Assembly: GCF_000243075.1 (NCBI RefSeq)
Contig: NC_016745.1
Location: 2,001,001-2,065,000, forward strand
Origin: Oceanimonas sp. GK1
Lineage (GTDB): Bacteria > Pseudomonadota > Gammaproteobacteria > Enterobacterales > Aeromonadaceae
Reading direction: 5' to 3'
Length of the DNA stretch: 64,000 nucleotides
Under the pieces are notes generated by a model. That model was not told the DNA's origin and searched no databases. It was given only the letters and a program-made list of their open reading frames with translations. Of the stretch, positions 9,186-19,738 are shown piece after piece. The stretch's first letter is position 1; each line of letters opens with the position of its first letter. A program made the position numbers and the translations under genes.

Positions 9186-10937
9186 ATGTCCCAAGATGCA
9201 CACTCCTCATCCTGGCCGGTGCTCAAGCGCCTGCTGGCTTATGTAAAGGAGCGCAAGCTCGGCCTGGTGGCCGCCATTATCGGCATGGCCGGTTACGCCG
9301 CCGTGGATACCACCTTTGTGTATTCCATCAAGCCGCTGATCGACGAGGGCCTGACCGGCGACAACCCGGCGGTGCTCAAGTGGATGCCGGTTTTCGTCAT
9401 TGGTATTGTGTTCCTGCGCGGCCTCTGTACTTTTCTGTCGGGTTACTGCATGGCCTGGGTCGGCAATCATGTGGTGATGACGCTGCAGCAGCAGGTGTTC
9501 GACAAGCTGATGGCCATGCCGGTGGCATTTTTTGACAAGCACAATACCGGCAACCTGCTCTCCAAAGTCACCTACGACGCCTCCCAGGTATCGTCGGCGG
9601 CCAGCTCCACCCTGGTCACCCTGGTGCGGGAAGGCGCAACCGTCATTGGCCTGCTGGGGCTGATGTTCTACCACTCCTGGCAGCTGTCCCTGATCTTCTT
9701 CGTCGTCGGCCCGGTGGTGGGGGTGATGATAGCGGTGATCAGCCGTCGTTTTCGCCGCATCAGCAAGGGCATGCAGGCGGCCATGGGCAACATCACCAGC
9801 AGCACCGAGCAGATGCTGAAAGGCCACAAGGAAGTGCTGATGTTCAATGGTCAGCAGGTGGAAAGCGGCCGTTTCTTCAAGGTCAGCAACAAGGTGCGCC
9901 AGCAAAACATGAAAATGGTGGCGGCCGACGCCGTGGGCACCCCCCTGGTGCAGGTGATTGCCTCCACCGCCCTGGCCATTCTGCTGTATGTGGCGAGTTT
10001 CGACGGTATGCAGGAGCAGCTGACGCCGGGCACCTTTACCGTGATCGTCACCTCCATGATGATGCTGATGCGTCCGCTGAAGAGCCTGACCCAGATCAAC
10101 GGCCCCTATCAGCGGGGCATTGCCGCCTGCCAGAGCCTGTTTGAACTGCTCGATCAGGACGCCGAGTCCGACAACGGCACCCAGCCCCTGGAACGGGCTC
10201 AGGGGCGCATCGAATTCGACGGTGTCACTTTCCGCTATCCCACCAAGGAAACGGCGGCGCTGAAAAACGTCAGCTTCACCCTGGCGCCGGGCAAGACCAT
10301 CGCCCTGGTGGGCCGCTCTGGCTCGGGCAAGAGCACCATTGCCAGCCTGCTGACCCGTTTCTACGACATTAATGAGGGCGAAATCCGCCTCGATGGGGTC
10401 AATATTCAGGATTACCGACTGAGCGATCTGCGCCGCCAGTTCGCCCTGGTGTCCCAGCATGTGCACCTGTTTAACGACACCATCGCCAATAACATCGCCT
10501 ATGCCGCCCAGGGGCGCTACAGCCGTGAACAGATCGAAGCGGCGGCGAAGCTGGCCTATGCCGATGAGTTTATCACCAAGCTGGAGCAGGGCTATGACAC
10601 CGTGATCGGTGAAAACGGCGCCAACCTCTCCGGCGGTCAGCGCCAGCGCATTGCCATTGCCCGGGCGCTGCTGCGCAATGCGCCGCTGCTGATCCTGGAT
10701 GAAGCCACCTCGGCGCTGGATACCGAGTCGGAACGGCACATTCAGGCGGCGCTGGACGAGCTGCGCAAGGACAGAACCGCCCTGGTGATAGCCCACCGGC
10801 TGTCCACCATCGAAAATGCCGACGAAATCCTGGTGATCGACGAAGGCCGCATTGTGGAGCGGGGCAGCCATGCCGAGCTGATGGCTCACAATGGCGCCTA
10901 TGCCCAGCTCAGAACCATTCAGTTCGGCGAGCACTGA
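9186..10937 (+). CDS. msbA: MsbA, lipid A export ABC transporter
   Basis: MsbA flips core-lipid A across the inner membrane. The 583-residue half-transporter has a six-helix membrane domain (residues about 1-330) and an ATPase with Walker A (GRSGSGKST), signature LSGGQRQRIAIARALL, Walker B (LLILDEATSALD) and H-loop (IAHRLS). Its place immediately before lpxK, with TGATG stop/start overlap, is the classical msbA-lpxK arrangement and confirms MsbA over generic exporters. Confidence 0.96.
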   Translation: MSQDAHSSSWPVLKRLLAYVKERKLGLVAAIIGMAGYAAVDTTFVYSIKPLIDEGLTGDNPAVLKWMPVFVIGIVFLRGLCTFLSGYCMAWVGNHVVMTLQQQVFDKLMAMPVAFFDKHNTGNLLSKVTYDASQVSSAASSTLVTLVREGATVIGLLGLMFYHSWQLSLIFFVVGPVVGVMIAVISRRFRRISKGMQAAMGNITSSTEQMLKGHKEVLMFNGQQVESGRFFKVSNKVRQQNMKMVAADAVGTPLVQVIASTALAILLYVASFDGMQEQLTPGTFTVIVTSMMMLMRPLKSLTQINGPYQRGIAACQSLFELLDQDAESDNGTQPLERAQGRIEFDGVTFRYPTKETAALKNVSFTLAPGKTIALVGRSGSGKSTIASLLTRFYDINEGEIRLDGVNIQDYRLSDLRRQFALVSQHVHLFNDTIANNIAYAAQGRYSREQIEAAAKLAYADEFITKLEQGYDTVIGENGANLSGGQRQRIAIARALLRNAPLLILDEATSALDTESERHIQAALDELRKDRTALVIAHRLSTIENADEILVIDEGRIVERGSHAELMAHNGAYAQLRTIQFGEH

Positions 10938-11899
10938 TGCAGGCCTGGTACCGCGGCGCGCGCTGGCTCTGGCTGCTGTGGCCACTCAGCCTGTTGTTCG
11001 GGCTGATAAGCGGCCTGCGCCGCCGGCTGTTTCGATTGGGCTTGAAGCGCGCCTGGCGGGCGCCGGTGCCGGTAATCGTGGTGGGCAACCTCACCGTGGG
11101 CGGCAACGGCAAAACGCCCCTGGTTGTCTGGCTGGTGGACTGGCTGCGTCGGCAGGGGTACACCCCCGGGGTGATCAGCCGGGGCTATGGGGGGCACAGC
11201 GAGCATTATCCGCTGGTGCTGAACGAGACGACCAGTGCCACCGAGGCCGGCGACGAGCCGGTACTGATTTACCGGCGCACCGGCTGCCCGGTGGTGGTGG
11301 GGCCGAAGCGGGCGGAGGCTGCCGCGCGGCTGGCCAGCCTGGGGGCCGACATCATCATCAGCGATGATGGCCTGCAGCATTATGCCCTGGCCCGGGATAT
11401 TGAGCTGGTGGTGGTGGACGGCAAACGCCGTTTCGGCAATGGCCGGCTGCTGCCCATGGGCCCGCTGCGGGAAAGACAGTGGCGGCTGGACTCGGTGGCG
11501 GCGGTCATCAACAACGGCGGTCCCTGTGCGCCCGGCGAATACCTGATGACCCTGGCGCCCGGTGTGTTGCGGCCGGTGAGCGGCGAAGGGGAGGCCCCGG
11601 TGCCGGGCTCCCGGGTGCATGCCCTGGCCGGCATCGGCCATCCGCCCCGTTTTTTTTCCACCCTGACCGAGCAGGGCTTTATACTGGAGCGACAACTGGC
11701 GCTGGGCGATCACCAGGCGGTGACGCCGGCGCAACTGGCGGAGCTGACCGATGCCCCGCTGCTGGTGACCGAAAAGGACGCGGTCAAGTGGCCGGGTGGC
11801 CACAATGATTGCTGGTATCTGCCGGTGGACGCCCGTCTGCCAACCGAATTTGAACATCTGTTGCTTAGCCGACTTAAGGAGCTGAATCATGGCGATTGA
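10937..11899 (+). CDS. lpxK: LpxK, tetraacyldisaccharide 4'-kinase
   Basis: LpxK phosphorylates the 4' position of the lipid A disaccharide, the sixth step of the Raetz pathway, at the inner membrane. The 320-residue protein has the N-terminal amphipathic/membrane segment ([20 protein letters not shown]), the P-loop [14 protein letters not shown], the conserved VISRGYGG, and [20 protein letters not shown]. It starts in the msbA stop codon and overlaps the next gene by 11 bases. Confidence 0.96.
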   Translation: MQAWYRGARWLWLLWPLSLLFGLISGLRRRLFRLGLKRAWRAPVPVIVVGNLTVGGNGKTPLVVWLVDWLRRQGYTPGVISRGYGGHSEHYPLVLNETTSATEAGDEPVLIYRRTGCPVVVGPKRAEAAARLASLGADIIISDDGLQHYALARDIELVVVDGKRRFGNGRLLPMGPLRERQWRLDSVAAVINNGGPCAPGEYLMTLAPGVLRPVSGEGEAPVPGSRVHALAGIGHPPRFFSTLTEQGFILERQLALGDHQAVTPAQLAELTDAPLLVTEKDAVKWPGGHNDCWYLPVDARLPTEFEHLLLSRLKELNHGD

Positions 11900-12077
11900 C
11901 GCCAAACTGGTGGAAATCATTGCCTGCCCGGTGTGCAAGGGCAAGCTGCAACTGGACCGGGAGCACAACGAGCTGGTGTGCCGCTTTGACCGGCTGGCCT
12001 ATCCGATCACCGAAAACATTCCGGTACTGCTGGAAAGCCGGGCCCGCCGGCTGGATCTGGATGAGCTGCCGGGATGA
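11889..12077 (+). CDS. ycaR: YcaR/Trm112-family small zinc-binding-like protein
   Basis: This 62-residue protein has the family start [17 protein letters not shown] and the conserved [11 protein letters not shown]. One CxxC pair (CPVC) and a single later cysteine are present, so a full four-cysteine zinc site is incomplete, as is common in bacterial members. Its biochemical role is not established. It lies between lpxK and kdsB, as in many gammaproteobacteria, overlapping both genes. Confidence 0.9.
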   Translation: MAIDAKLVEIIACPVCKGKLQLDREHNELVCRFDRLAYPITENIPVLLESRARRLDLDELPG

Positions 12078-12823
12078 GCTTTATCGTGGTGATCCCCGCC
12101 CGCATGCAGTCCACCCGGCTGCCGGGCAAGCCCCTGGCCGACATTCACGGCAAACCGATGATCCAGCACGTGGCCGAGCAGGCGCTGAAAAGCGGGGCGG
12201 CCCGGGTAGTGGTGGCCACCGATGACGAGCGCATTGGCGCGGCGCTGGCCGGCTGCAAGGTGGAGGTGTGCCTCACCGGCCGTCATCACGAGTCCGGCAC
12301 CGAGCGGCTGGCGGAAGTGGTGGAACAGCTTGAGCTGGCCCCCGACGACATCGTGGTCAACGTGCAGGGGGACGAACCCCTGCTGCCGCCGGCGCTGGTG
12401 GATCAGGTGGCCGGCTTGCTGGCCGCCAGCGACGCCCCCATGGCCACTCTGGCCACGCCCTTGCTGCATGCCCATGAGCTCACCGATCCGAACGTGGTCA
12501 AGGTGGTGCACAGCCTGCACGGCAAGGCGCTGTATTTCAGCCGGGCCTCCATTCCCTTTGACCGGGACGGCACGAGCGAGGACAGGCCCTGCCTTGAGCA
12601 CTGCCTGCGCCATATCGGCATCTATGCTTATCGGGCGGGCTTTATTCGCCGCTATGTGGCCTTGCCCGCCGGCCCTCTGGAGCGGCTGGAAAAACTGGAG
12701 CAGCTGCGGGTGCTCTGGCACGGTGAAAGCATTGCCCTCGGCGTGGCCCGGGAAGTGCCCCCGGCCGGGGTGGATACCCCCGCCGATCTGGACGCCGTGC
12801 GCCAATATCTGGCCCAGGCCTGA
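12074..12823 (+). CDS. kdsB: KdsB, CMP-KDO synthetase
   Basis: KdsB activates KDO with CTP for attachment to lipid A. The 249-residue enzyme begins [19 protein letters not shown], the nucleotide-binding start of the family, and contains [22 protein letters not shown] (metal and CTP site) and [11 protein letters not shown] with HIGIYAYR. It overlaps the ycaR stop (ATGA). It is the last gene of the msbA-lpxK-ycaR-kdsB cluster. Confidence 0.96.
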   Translation: MSFIVVIPARMQSTRLPGKPLADIHGKPMIQHVAEQALKSGAARVVVATDDERIGAALAGCKVEVCLTGRHHESGTERLAEVVEQLELAPDDIVVNVQGDEPLLPPALVDQVAGLLAASDAPMATLATPLLHAHELTDPNVVKVVHSLHGKALYFSRASIPFDRDGTSEDRPCLEHCLRHIGIYAYRAGFIRRYVALPAGPLERLEKLEQLRVLWHGESIALGVAREVPPAGVDTPADLDAVRQYLAQA

Positions 12824-12935
12824 GCCGGCGCTTGCTTCGCCGACTAAATTAACTGCAAAAAAAAAGTGAAACGGGTACATTGCCCGGTAAACGGGGTGGC
12901 GCTGCCGCCCGCAACGGAAATGTTTGAGGAAAAGT

Positions 12936-13955
12936 ATGATTACCCTGGGTGAATACATCGTAAAGACACAGTCCGAACACCCCAGCGCCACCGGTGAGCT
13001 GACCTCGTTGCTGTCGTCCATTCGTCGTGCCGCCAAGATCGTTAACCGGGAAATCAACCGGGCCGGTCTGGCGACCGAGATCATTGGCGGCAGCAACGGC
13101 AGCCAAAACGTGCAGGGTGAAGTGCAGCAGAAGCTGGATGTGTTCGCCAACGACAAGTTCAAGGCGGCCCTCGAAGCCCGGGGCGAAGTGTGCGGCATCG
13201 CCTCGGAAGAAGAGGACTACTTCGTCTGCTTTGACAGCGCCAAGCGCAGCGATGCCAAATACGTGGTGCTGATGGATCCCCTCGACGGCTCGTCCAACAT
13301 CGACGTCAATGTGTCGGTGGGCACCATTTTCTCCATCTACCGTCGCGTCAGCGAGCCGGGCACCCCGGTGGTGATGGAAGACTTTCTGCAGCCGGGGGTG
13401 AACCAGGTGGCCGCCGGCTATGTGGTGTACGGCTCCTCCACCATGCTGGTGTATACCACCGGCAACGGCGTACACGGCTTTACCTATGATCCGTCGCTCG
13501 GCTCCTTCTGCCTGTCTCACGAGAACATTCGCATTCCCGAAGAAGGCAGCATTTACTCCATCAATGAGGGCAACTACATCAAGTTTCCCGAGGGCGTCAA
13601 GAAGTACCTCAAGTACTGCCAGGAGCAGGATGAAGCCACCAAGCGGCCCTATACCTCCCGTTATATCGGCTCCCTGGTGTCCGACTTTCACCGCAACATG
13701 CTGAAGGGCGGCATTTACATTTACCCGTCCGGCACCAGTGCCCCCAACGGCAAGCTGCGCCTGTTGTACGAATGCAACCCGCTGGCGTTCCTGGCCGAAC
13801 AGGCCGGCGGCAAGGCCAGTGACGGCTTTCGGCGCATCATGGAGATCAAACCCACCGAGCTGCACCAGCGCACGCCCTATTTCGTGGGCTCCACCCGCAT
13901 GGTGGAAAAGGCCGAGAGCCTGATGGCCGAGTTTTCTTCCCCGGCTGGCGAGTAA
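12936..13955 (+). CDS. fbp: Class I fructose-1,6-bisphosphatase
   Basis: Fbp hydrolyses fructose-1,6-bisphosphate in gluconeogenesis. The ATG at 12936 is chosen because GAGGAAAA sits 6-7 bases ahead and the protein then starts [20 protein letters not shown] start at 12924 is possible but unlikely. The 339-residue protein has the metal site [15 protein letters not shown], the GTIFSIYRR segment, and [25 protein letters not shown], typical of the class I family. It is monocistronic, with a strong terminator 20 bases downstream. Confidence 0.96.
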   Translation: MITLGEYIVKTQSEHPSATGELTSLLSSIRRAAKIVNREINRAGLATEIIGGSNGSQNVQGEVQQKLDVFANDKFKAALEARGEVCGIASEEEDYFVCFDSAKRSDAKYVVLMDPLDGSSNIDVNVSVGTIFSIYRRVSEPGTPVVMEDFLQPGVNQVAAGYVVYGSSTMLVYTTGNGVHGFTYDPSLGSFCLSHENIRIPEEGSIYSINEGNYIKFPEGVKKYLKYCQEQDEATKRPYTSRYIGSLVSDFHRNMLKGGIYIYPSGTSAPNGKLRLLYECNPLAFLAEQAGGKASDGFRRIMEIKPTELHQRTPYFVGSTRMVEKAESLMAEFSSPAGE

Positions 13956-13971
13956 ACGCCATTGCATGTTC

Positions 13972-13997
13972 AAAGGGCGCTTCGGCGCCTTTTTTGT
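13972..13997 (+). terminator. Rho-independent terminator of fbp
   Basis: The hairpin is GGCGC-TTCG-GCGCC with an A-rich left flank and a six-T run after it, 17 bases past the fbp stop. The UUCG-type tetraloop makes it a strong terminator. Confidence 0.92.
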
Positions 13998-14042
13998 TGG
14001 TCGCGCCGGCGGATTTCCGCGGCCGGGCTAGGTGTACCGGCC

Positions 14043-14056
14043 TTGATCTCCATCAA
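14043..14056. promoter_or_regulatory. Consensus FNR/Anr box upstream of hsp20
   Basis: The sequence TTGAT-CTCC-ATCAA matches the FNR half-site consensus TTGAT-N4-ATCAA exactly. It lies 85 bases before the hsp20 start codon in an otherwise gene-free spacer. This suggests oxygen-responsive control of the small heat-shock protein. Confidence 0.7.
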
Positions 14057-14127
14057 GCCGGCAGCCTTGCAATATGACATTGCCGGTCAATAATTGAACA
14101 GCGGTCATCATTGTAAGGAGAATCATC

Positions 14128-14640
14128 ATGACGGACAAGCAAAGCCGCGGTTCCAGGCTGATGCCCTGGAACTGGTTTCGGCATGAACAGGAAGACGGCG
14201 GCGAGCAGGAGGCTCATCCCATTTTACGGTTGCAACGGGAGATGGACCGGCTGTTCGACAACAGCCTGCGTGGCGGACTTGGGTTGAAAGACTGGCCGGA
14301 GATGAACCTGCTCAGACCCAGCCTGGACATCAGTGAGCGGGACGACAGCTACCTGATCAGTGTTGAAATTCCCGGTGTCAGCAAGGAAAACATTCAGCTG
14401 ACCCAGCAGGGGGATCAACTGGTGATCCAGGGGGAGAAAAGTCAGGAGCACGAAGAGAAAAACGACAAACTGCATCGTATCGAACGCAGCTACGGTCATT
14501 TTCAGCGGGTGCTGACTCTGCCGGCCGACGCCGACAGCGCGGCCATCAAGGCCGACTTCAAGGATGGGGTGCTCAAGGTGACCGTGCCCCGCAAGCCGGG
14601 TGGCAGCAATAACGGTCGGCAGATCGGGATCAGCGGCTGA
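14128..14640 (+). CDS. Hsp20/alpha-crystallin family small heat-shock protein
   Basis: This ATP-independent holdase chaperone has 170 residues and a start with a strong upstream AAGGAG. The N-terminal arm includes LQREMDRLFDNSLRGG. The alpha-crystallin domain (about residues 65-165) runs from LRPSLDISERDDSYLISVEIPGV to the closing FKDGVLKVTVPRKPG (the G-V-L motif). It belongs to the Hsp20 class found in many bacteria (HspA/Hsp18-like), not to the IbpA/B type. It is monogenic, with a consensus FNR box in its upstream region. Confidence 0.9.
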   Translation: MTDKQSRGSRLMPWNWFRHEQEDGGEQEAHPILRLQREMDRLFDNSLRGGLGLKDWPEMNLLRPSLDISERDDSYLISVEIPGVSKENIQLTQQGDQLVIQGEKSQEHEEKNDKLHRIERSYGHFQRVLTLPADADSAAIKADFKDGVLKVTVPRKPGGSNNGRQIGISG

Positions 14641-14670
14641 GCCGGCAGAGGTATCGTGCCACCCAAAAGC

Positions 14671-14695
14671 AAAAAGGCCGGCGAATGCCGGCCTT
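14671..14695 (-). terminator. Terminator of gltA (also able to act for hsp20)
   Basis: The stem AAGGCCGGC-GAAT-GCCGGCCTT lies between the convergent hsp20 and gltA ends. Read on the minus strand it is followed by TTTTTGCTTTT, so it mainly serves gltA. Confidence 0.88.
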
Positions 14696-14717
14696 GTCAC
14701 GGTTGCAGCAGACCGAC

Positions 14718-16007
14718 TTACTTGTCGGCTACCTGGCTTTTGAAATCGCGCTGGGGAGCACCGGTGTACAACTGGCGCGGACGACCGATCTTCTGCTTGG
14801 GATCGGACATCATTTCGTTCCAGTGGGACATCCAGCCGACGGTACGGGCCAGGGCGAAGATCACGGTGAACATGCTGGTGGGAATGCCGATGGCCTTCAG
14901 AATGATACCGGAATAGAAGTCGACGTTCGGGTACAGCTTGCGCTCGACGAAGTATTCGTCGGACAGCGCAATGCGTTCCAGCTCCATGGCCACGTCCAGC
15001 AGGGGATCTTCAATCTTGAGATCGTCCAGCACTTCATGACAGGTTTCCCGCATGACCTTGGCGCGGGGGTCGAAGTTTTTATAGACCCGGTGACCAAAGC
15101 CCATCAGGCGGAAGGGATCGTCCTTGTCCTTGGCACGTTCGATAAACTCGGGGATACGATCCACCGAGCCGATCTCTTCCAGCATCAGCAGACAGGCTTC
15201 GTTGGCACCACCGTGGGCCGGTCCCCACAGGGAGGCAATGCCGGCGGCAATACAGGCGAAGGGGTTGGCACCGCTGGAGCCGGACAGACGCACGGTGGAG
15301 GTGGAGGCGTTCTGCTCGTGATCCGCATGCAGGGTAAAGATGCGGTCCATGGCTTTTTCCACCACCGGGTTCACACGGTAGTCTTCACAGGGCACGGCAA
15401 ACATCATTTGCAGGAAGTTGCCGGCGTAGCTCAGCTCGTTGCGCGGGTACACAAACGGCTGACCGACGGAATATTTGTAGGCCATGGCGGCAATGGTCGG
15501 CATCTTGGCGATCAGGCGCTGGGCGGCCAGCTCGCGGTGGACCGGATCATTGATGTCCATGGGATCGTGATAGAAGGCCGACAGGCCGGCGATCACGCCA
15601 CACACGATGGCCATGGGGTGCGCGTCGCGGCGGTAGCCCTTGAAGAAGGAAGACAGCTGCTCGTGCACCATGGTATGGCGCATGATGTCGCGGCTGAACT
15701 GCTCATACTGCTTGGCGGTAGGGGCTTCGCCGTACAGCAGCAGATAGCATACCTCCAGGTAGCTGGCATCCTGGGCCAGTTGCTCGATGGGGTAGCCGCG
15801 GTGCAGCAGGATACCCTGGTCACCATCGATATAGGTGATCTCGGACTGGCAGGACGCCGTTGCGAGGAAACCGGGGTCGTAGGTGAAGTAGCCGTGTGAG
15901 CCGAGAGAACTGATATCGATCACATCATAGCCGGCAGTGCCGGAGGCGATAGGAAGCTCAACGGGTTCCTTGCCGGGCAGATGCAGAGTGGCCTTTTGGT
16001 CAGCCAT
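14718..16007 (-). CDS. gltA: Citrate synthase, type II
   Basis: This enzyme condenses oxaloacetate and acetyl-CoA at the entry to the TCA cycle. The 429-residue protein has the hexameric-type features: [68 protein letters not shown] (split here only by reading), and [18 protein letters not shown] near the active-site Asp. The start has AGGAGACG upstream. It is divergent from the sdh operon, with about 400 bases of shared control region between them. Confidence 0.97.
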   Translation of the reverse strand: MADQKATLHLPGKEPVELPIASGTAGYDVIDISSLGSHGYFTYDPGFLATASCQSEITYIDGDQGILLHRGYPIEQLAQDASYLEVCYLLLYGEAPTAKQYEQFSRDIMRHTMVHEQLSSFFKGYRRDAHPMAIVCGVIAGLSAFYHDPMDINDPVHRELAAQRLIAKMPTIAAMAYKYSVGQPFVYPRNELSYAGNFLQMMFAVPCEDYRVNPVVEKAMDRIFTLHADHEQNASTSTVRLSGSSGANPFACIAAGIASLWGPAHGGANEACLLMLEEIGSVDRIPEFIERAKDKDDPFRLMGFGHRVYKNFDPRAKVMRETCHEVLDDLKIEDPLLDVAMELERIALSDEYFVERKLYPNVDFYSGIILKAIGIPTSMFTVIFALARTVGWMSHWNEMMSDPKQKIGRPRQLYTGAPQRDFKSQVADK

Positions 16008-16410
16008 AGCACGTCTCCTTTGCTTTTATAATTAGGTCCATGAGTAAGGCATTTTTACACAGAATGAGTGAATTTTTAATCATTCCTGCTTCTCATGGTG
16101 CCGGCATATTGAAAACAAAGCGGGGTGCAAAGTCAATTTTACTCGCCGCGCGCAACAGGCTGTTAACCCCGTTGTGCGATCGACTTTACAGAATTCGCAA
16201 TTGATTCAGGTGCTTCGTTGTATTTGTTGATTCCCTCCTTATACTGGCTTTCCGAGGGTATAGGACGCAGTTGTGGCCATGCCGCAGTCGTACTGCTGGT
16301 ACTGAATCGAGCCCCCTCAGGGCATGGGCAGTCGCAGCAGCTTGTTCTCGGTCATGAGCTCAGTCCGTATATCCGGGTAAAGTCTGTCAAAACAATAACT
16401 AACGTGCTCC
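16008..16410. promoter_or_regulatory. Divergent gltA / sdh control region
   Basis: This gene-free stretch separates gltA and sdhC. A candidate sdh promoter has TTGTAT at 16218-16223 and TATACT at 16240-16245 with a 16-base spacer. That leaves a leader of about 160 bases before sdhC, a usual place for small-RNA control of sdh mRNA. No clear terminator or gene was seen. Confidence 0.5.
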
Positions 16411-16809
16411 ATGGAGCTAGTGGGCAAGACCGTGACTAAAAAACAGAGACCTGTAAACCTCGACCTACGGACCATTCGCCAGCCCGTCGCCGCCATCTCA
16501 TCCATCCTGCACCGGGTATCCGGCGTGATCACCCTGTTCGCGCTCGCCATCCTGCTGTGGCTGCTCAGTGAATCCCTCGCTTCCGAGCAGGGCTTCAATG
16601 GGGTGGTGGAGATCCTGGACGGCTTCTTTGTCGGCTTCATCCTCTGGGGTGTGCTGACCGCTCTGGCCTATCACATTGTGGGCGGCATTCGCCACCTCAT
16701 TATGGATCTGGGCTATTGCGAGGAGCTTGAATCGGGCGCCCTGAGTGCCAAGGTGGCATTCGGTGTGACCATTGTTCTGTCACTGCTGGCGGGGGTACTG
16801 GTATGGTAA
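16411..16809 (+). CDS. sdhC: SdhC, succinate dehydrogenase cytochrome b556 subunit
   Basis: SdhC anchors succinate dehydrogenase in the membrane and, with SdhD, binds haem b and ubiquinone. The body matches the enterobacterial protein closely: [29 protein letters not shown] (quinone/haem region), the haem-ligand segment [16 protein letters not shown], and three membrane helices. The true start is uncertain: the frame opens upstream of a GTG that would give [12 protein letters not shown], similar to the family's usual beginning, and no start has a strong ribosome-binding site. It leads sdhCDAB-sucABCD. Confidence 0.93.
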   Translation: MELVGKTVTKKQRPVNLDLRTIRQPVAAISSILHRVSGVITLFALAILLWLLSESLASEQGFNGVVEILDGFFVGFILWGVLTALAYHIVGGIRHLIMDLGYCEELESGALSAKVAFGVTIVLSLLAGVLVW

Positions 16810-17147
16810 CCAATTCTGCAACTTTTGGCCGCAGCGGCGTGCACGATTTTATGCTGCTTCGTGCCACTGCTGTCCTTCTGACCCTGTACACCCTGTATCT
16901 GGTCGGCTTCATTGCCTTTAACGACATCACCTATCAGGTGTGGACGGGCTTTTTTGACCGTACCTTCACCAAGGTGTTTACCCTGCTGGCGCTGTTCAGT
17001 GTGCTGATGCACGGCTGGATTGGTGCCTGGCAGGTGCTGTCCGACTACGTCAAGCCGGCGCTGTGGCGCGGCCTGGCCCAGTTTGCCGTGGTGGTGTTGC
17101 TGCTGTCCTATCTGCTGACCGGTATCGTTGTATTGTGGGGTGTATAA
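16803..17147 (+). CDS. sdhD: SdhD, succinate dehydrogenase membrane anchor
   Basis: SdhD is the second membrane anchor of complex II. The 114-residue protein has three hydrophobic segments and the family motif [23 protein letters not shown], plus [15 protein letters not shown]. It overlaps the sdhC stop by 7 bases and is followed one base later by the GTG of sdhA, so translation is tightly coupled. Confidence 0.94.
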   Translation: MVTNSATFGRSGVHDFMLLRATAVLLTLYTLYLVGFIAFNDITYQVWTGFFDRTFTKVFTLLALFSVLMHGWIGAWQVLSDYVKPALWRGLAQFAVVVLLLSYLLTGIVVLWGV

Positions 17148-17148
17148 G

Positions 17149-18915
17149 GTGACTATTGCTATTCGAGAATTCGACGCCGTGGTAATCGGCGCCGGCGGTG
17201 CCGGTATGCGCGCCGCCCTTCAGATTGCTGAATCGGGCAAAAGCTGTGCGCTGCTGTCCAAGGTATTTCCGACCCGTTCCCATACCGTGTCCGCCCAGGG
17301 CGGCATCACGGTGGCGCTGGGCAATGCCCACGACGACAACTGGGAATGGCACATGTACGACACCGTCAAGGGCTCCGACTACATCGGTGACCAGGACGCC
17401 ATTGAATTTATGTGCCAGACCGGCCCCGAAGCCATCCTCGAGCTGGAAAAAATGGGTCTGCCCTTTTCCCGCTTCGACAACGGCAAGGTGTACCAGCGCC
17501 CCTTCGGCGGCCAGTCCAAGGCCTTTGGCGGCGAGCAGGCGGCCCGTACCGCGGCGGCCTCCGACCGTACCGGTCATGCCCTGCTGCACACCCTGTACCA
17601 GCAGAACGTCAAGCATAAAACCACGGTGTTTTCCGAGTGGTACGCCCTGGATCTGGTAAAGAACCAGGACGGCGACGTGGTCGGCTGTACCGCCATCGAT
17701 ATCGAAACCGGTGAAGTGGTCTACTTCAAGGCCAAGGCCACCATACTGGCCACCGGCGGCGCCGGTCGTATCTTCCAGTCCACCACCAACGCCCACATTA
17801 ACACCGGCGACGGTGTCGGCATGGCGCTGCGCGCCGGTGTGCCGGTGCAGGACATGGAAATGTGGCAGTTCCACCCCACCGGCATCGCCGGCGCCGGCGT
17901 GCTGGTGACCGAAGGTTGCCGGGGCGAGGGCGGTTACCTGCTGAACAAGGACGGCGAGCGCTTTATGGAGCGTTATGCCCCCAACGCCAAGGATCTGGCC
18001 GGCCGTGACGTGGTGGCCCGCTCCATGATGATCGAAATCCGCGAAGGCCGCGGCTGCGACGGCCCCTGGGGTCCGCACATCAAGCTGAAGCTGGATCACC
18101 TGGGCAAGGAAGTGCTGGAAAGCCGTCTGCCCGGTATCTGCGAGCTGTCCCGCACCTTCGCTCACGTGGATCCGGTGAAAGAGCCGATCCCCGTTATCCC
18201 CACCTGTCACTACATGATGGGCGGTATCCCCACCAATGTGCATGGCCAGGCCCTGAAACAGGATGCCAACGGCAACGACGTGCCGGTGAAGGGGCTGTTC
18301 GCCGTGGGCGAGATCGCCTGCGTGTCGGTGCACGGTGCCAACCGCCTGGGCGGCAACTCCCTGCTCGACCTGGTGGTGTTCGGCCGTGCCGTGGGTCGTC
18401 ACCTGACCGAGGCCCTGAACGAGCTGGGCGAGGTGCGCGGTGCATCCGAGTCCGACCTCGAGGCGTCACTGGCCCGCTATAACCGCTGGGAAAATACTCG
18501 CAGCGGCGAAGATCCGGTACAGATCAAGAAAGACCTGCAGCGCTGCATGCAGAACAACTTCTCGGTATTCCGGGAAGGGGACGCCATGGCGGCCGGTCTG
18601 GCTGAGCTGAAGGAAATTCGTGAGCGTCTGAAGTCCGCCCGTCTGGACGACACCAGCCGCGACTTCAACACCCAGCGAATTGAGTGTCTGGAACTGGATA
18701 ATCTGATGGAAACCGCTTACGCCACCGCCGTGGCCGCGAATTTCCGTACCGAGTCCCGGGGCGCCCATTCCCGCTTCGATTATCCCGAGCGGGATGACGA
18801 GAACTGGCTGTGCCACTCGCTGTACAGTCCCGAGACCGAGTCCATGACCCGACGTTCCGTGAATATGTCACCGGTTACCCGTGACGCATTCCCGCCCAAA
18901 GCACGTACCTACTAA
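17149..18915 (+). CDS. sdhA: SdhA, succinate dehydrogenase flavoprotein subunit
   Basis: SdhA oxidises succinate to fumarate with covalently bound FAD. The GTG at 17149 is chosen because it follows the sdhD stop directly and gives 588 residues starting [25 protein letters not shown], the same length as in E. coli. Visible are the dinucleotide motif GAGGAGM, the FAD-attachment [10 protein letters not shown], the substrate loop [21 protein letters not shown], and the catalytic arginine region ([14 protein letters not shown]). Confidence 0.96.
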   Translation: MTIAIREFDAVVIGAGGAGMRAALQIAESGKSCALLSKVFPTRSHTVSAQGGITVALGNAHDDNWEWHMYDTVKGSDYIGDQDAIEFMCQTGPEAILELEKMGLPFSRFDNGKVYQRPFGGQSKAFGGEQAARTAAASDRTGHALLHTLYQQNVKHKTTVFSEWYALDLVKNQDGDVVGCTAIDIETGEVVYFKAKATILATGGAGRIFQSTTNAHINTGDGVGMALRAGVPVQDMEMWQFHPTGIAGAGVLVTEGCRGEGGYLLNKDGERFMERYAPNAKDLAGRDVVARSMMIEIREGRGCDGPWGPHIKLKLDHLGKEVLESRLPGICELSRTFAHVDPVKEPIPVIPTCHYMMGGIPTNVHGQALKQDANGNDVPVKGLFAVGEIACVSVHGANRLGGNSLLDLVVFGRAVGRHLTEALNELGEVRGASESDLEASLARYNRWENTRSGEDPVQIKKDLQRCMQNNFSVFREGDAMAAGLAELKEIRERLKSARLDDTSRDFNTQRIECLELDNLMETAYATAVAANFRTESRGAHSRFDYPERDDENWLCHSLYSPETESMTRRSVNMSPVTRDAFPPKARTY

Positions 18916-18927
18916 GGGGAGGCGATA

Positions 18928-19644
18928 ATGCAAGTTACCATTTCCGTCTATCGCTACAATCCGGAAACCGATGCCAAGCCCTACATGAAGGACTACCGGC
19001 TCGATGTAGCCGAAGGCTCCGACATGATGGTGCTCGACGCCCTGCTGCAGCTGAAAGAGCAGGAGCCGAGCCTGGCGTTCCGCCGTTCCTGCCGTGAAGG
19101 CGTGTGCGGCTCCGACGGACTGAACATGAACGGCAAGAACGGCCTGGCCTGTATCACGCCGTTGTCCGACCTGCTGGGCAAAGACAACAAGGTGGTGATC
19201 CGGCCGCTGCCGGGCCTGCCGGTGGTGCGGGATCTGGTGGTCGACATGACCCAGTTCTACACCCAGTGGGAGAAGGTCAAGCCCTTCCTCATCGCCGAAG
19301 ACAAGCAGCCGCCGGCGCGCGAGCGTCTGCAATCCCCGGAAGAGCGGTCCAAGCTGGACGGGCTGTACGAGTGCATTCTGTGCGCCTGTTGCTCCACCTC
19401 CTGCCCGTCTTTCTGGTGGAACCCGGACAAGTTCATCGGTCCGGCCGGCCTGCTGGCCGCCTATCGCTGGCTGATCGACAGCCGCGATACCGCCACCGAC
19501 GAGCGCTTGTCCAACCTGGATGACGCCTTCAGCGTGTTCCGCTGTCACGGCATCATGAACTGCGTGAACGTGTGTCCCAAGGGCCTGAACCCCACCAAGG
19601 CCATTGGCAACATCAAGTCCATGCTGCTGAAACGGGCAGTATAA
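18928..19644 (+). CDS. sdhB: SdhB, succinate dehydrogenase iron-sulfur subunit
   Basis: SdhB carries electrons from FAD to quinone through three Fe-S clusters. The 238-residue protein has the [2Fe-2S] ligands (SCREGVCGSDGLNMNG and LAC), the [4Fe-4S] motif CILCACCSTSCPSFW, and the [3Fe-4S] region CHGIMNCVNVCPKGLNP. The start is preceded by GGGGAGG. It ends the sdh part of the operon. Confidence 0.97.
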   Translation: MQVTISVYRYNPETDAKPYMKDYRLDVAEGSDMMVLDALLQLKEQEPSLAFRRSCREGVCGSDGLNMNGKNGLACITPLSDLLGKDNKVVIRPLPGLPVVRDLVVDMTQFYTQWEKVKPFLIAEDKQPPARERLQSPEERSKLDGLYECILCACCSTSCPSFWWNPDKFIGPAGLLAAYRWLIDSRDTATDERLSNLDDAFSVFRCHGIMNCVNVCPKGLNPTKAIGNIKSMLLKRAV

Positions 19645-19662
19645 ACGTCCCGAATAAAATGT

Positions 19663-19682
19663 TGCCGCCCGCAAGGGCGGCA
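19663..19682 (+). other. Intercistronic hairpin between sdhB and sucA
   Basis: TGCCGCCC-GCAA-GGGCGGCA forms an 8-bp perfect stem in the 94-base sdhB-sucA gap. It lacks a T-run, so it is more likely an mRNA stability or processing element than a terminator. Confidence 0.6.
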
Positions 19683-19738
19683 TTGACTCGACGACCAGAA
19701 CGACAGTAGCCCTGTCGAGACGTGATAAAGGGATAAAA

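Noticed and set aside
9207-10985. 592-codon minus-strand frame opposite msbA
   Set aside because: Antisense shadow of a certain gene, with no family features.
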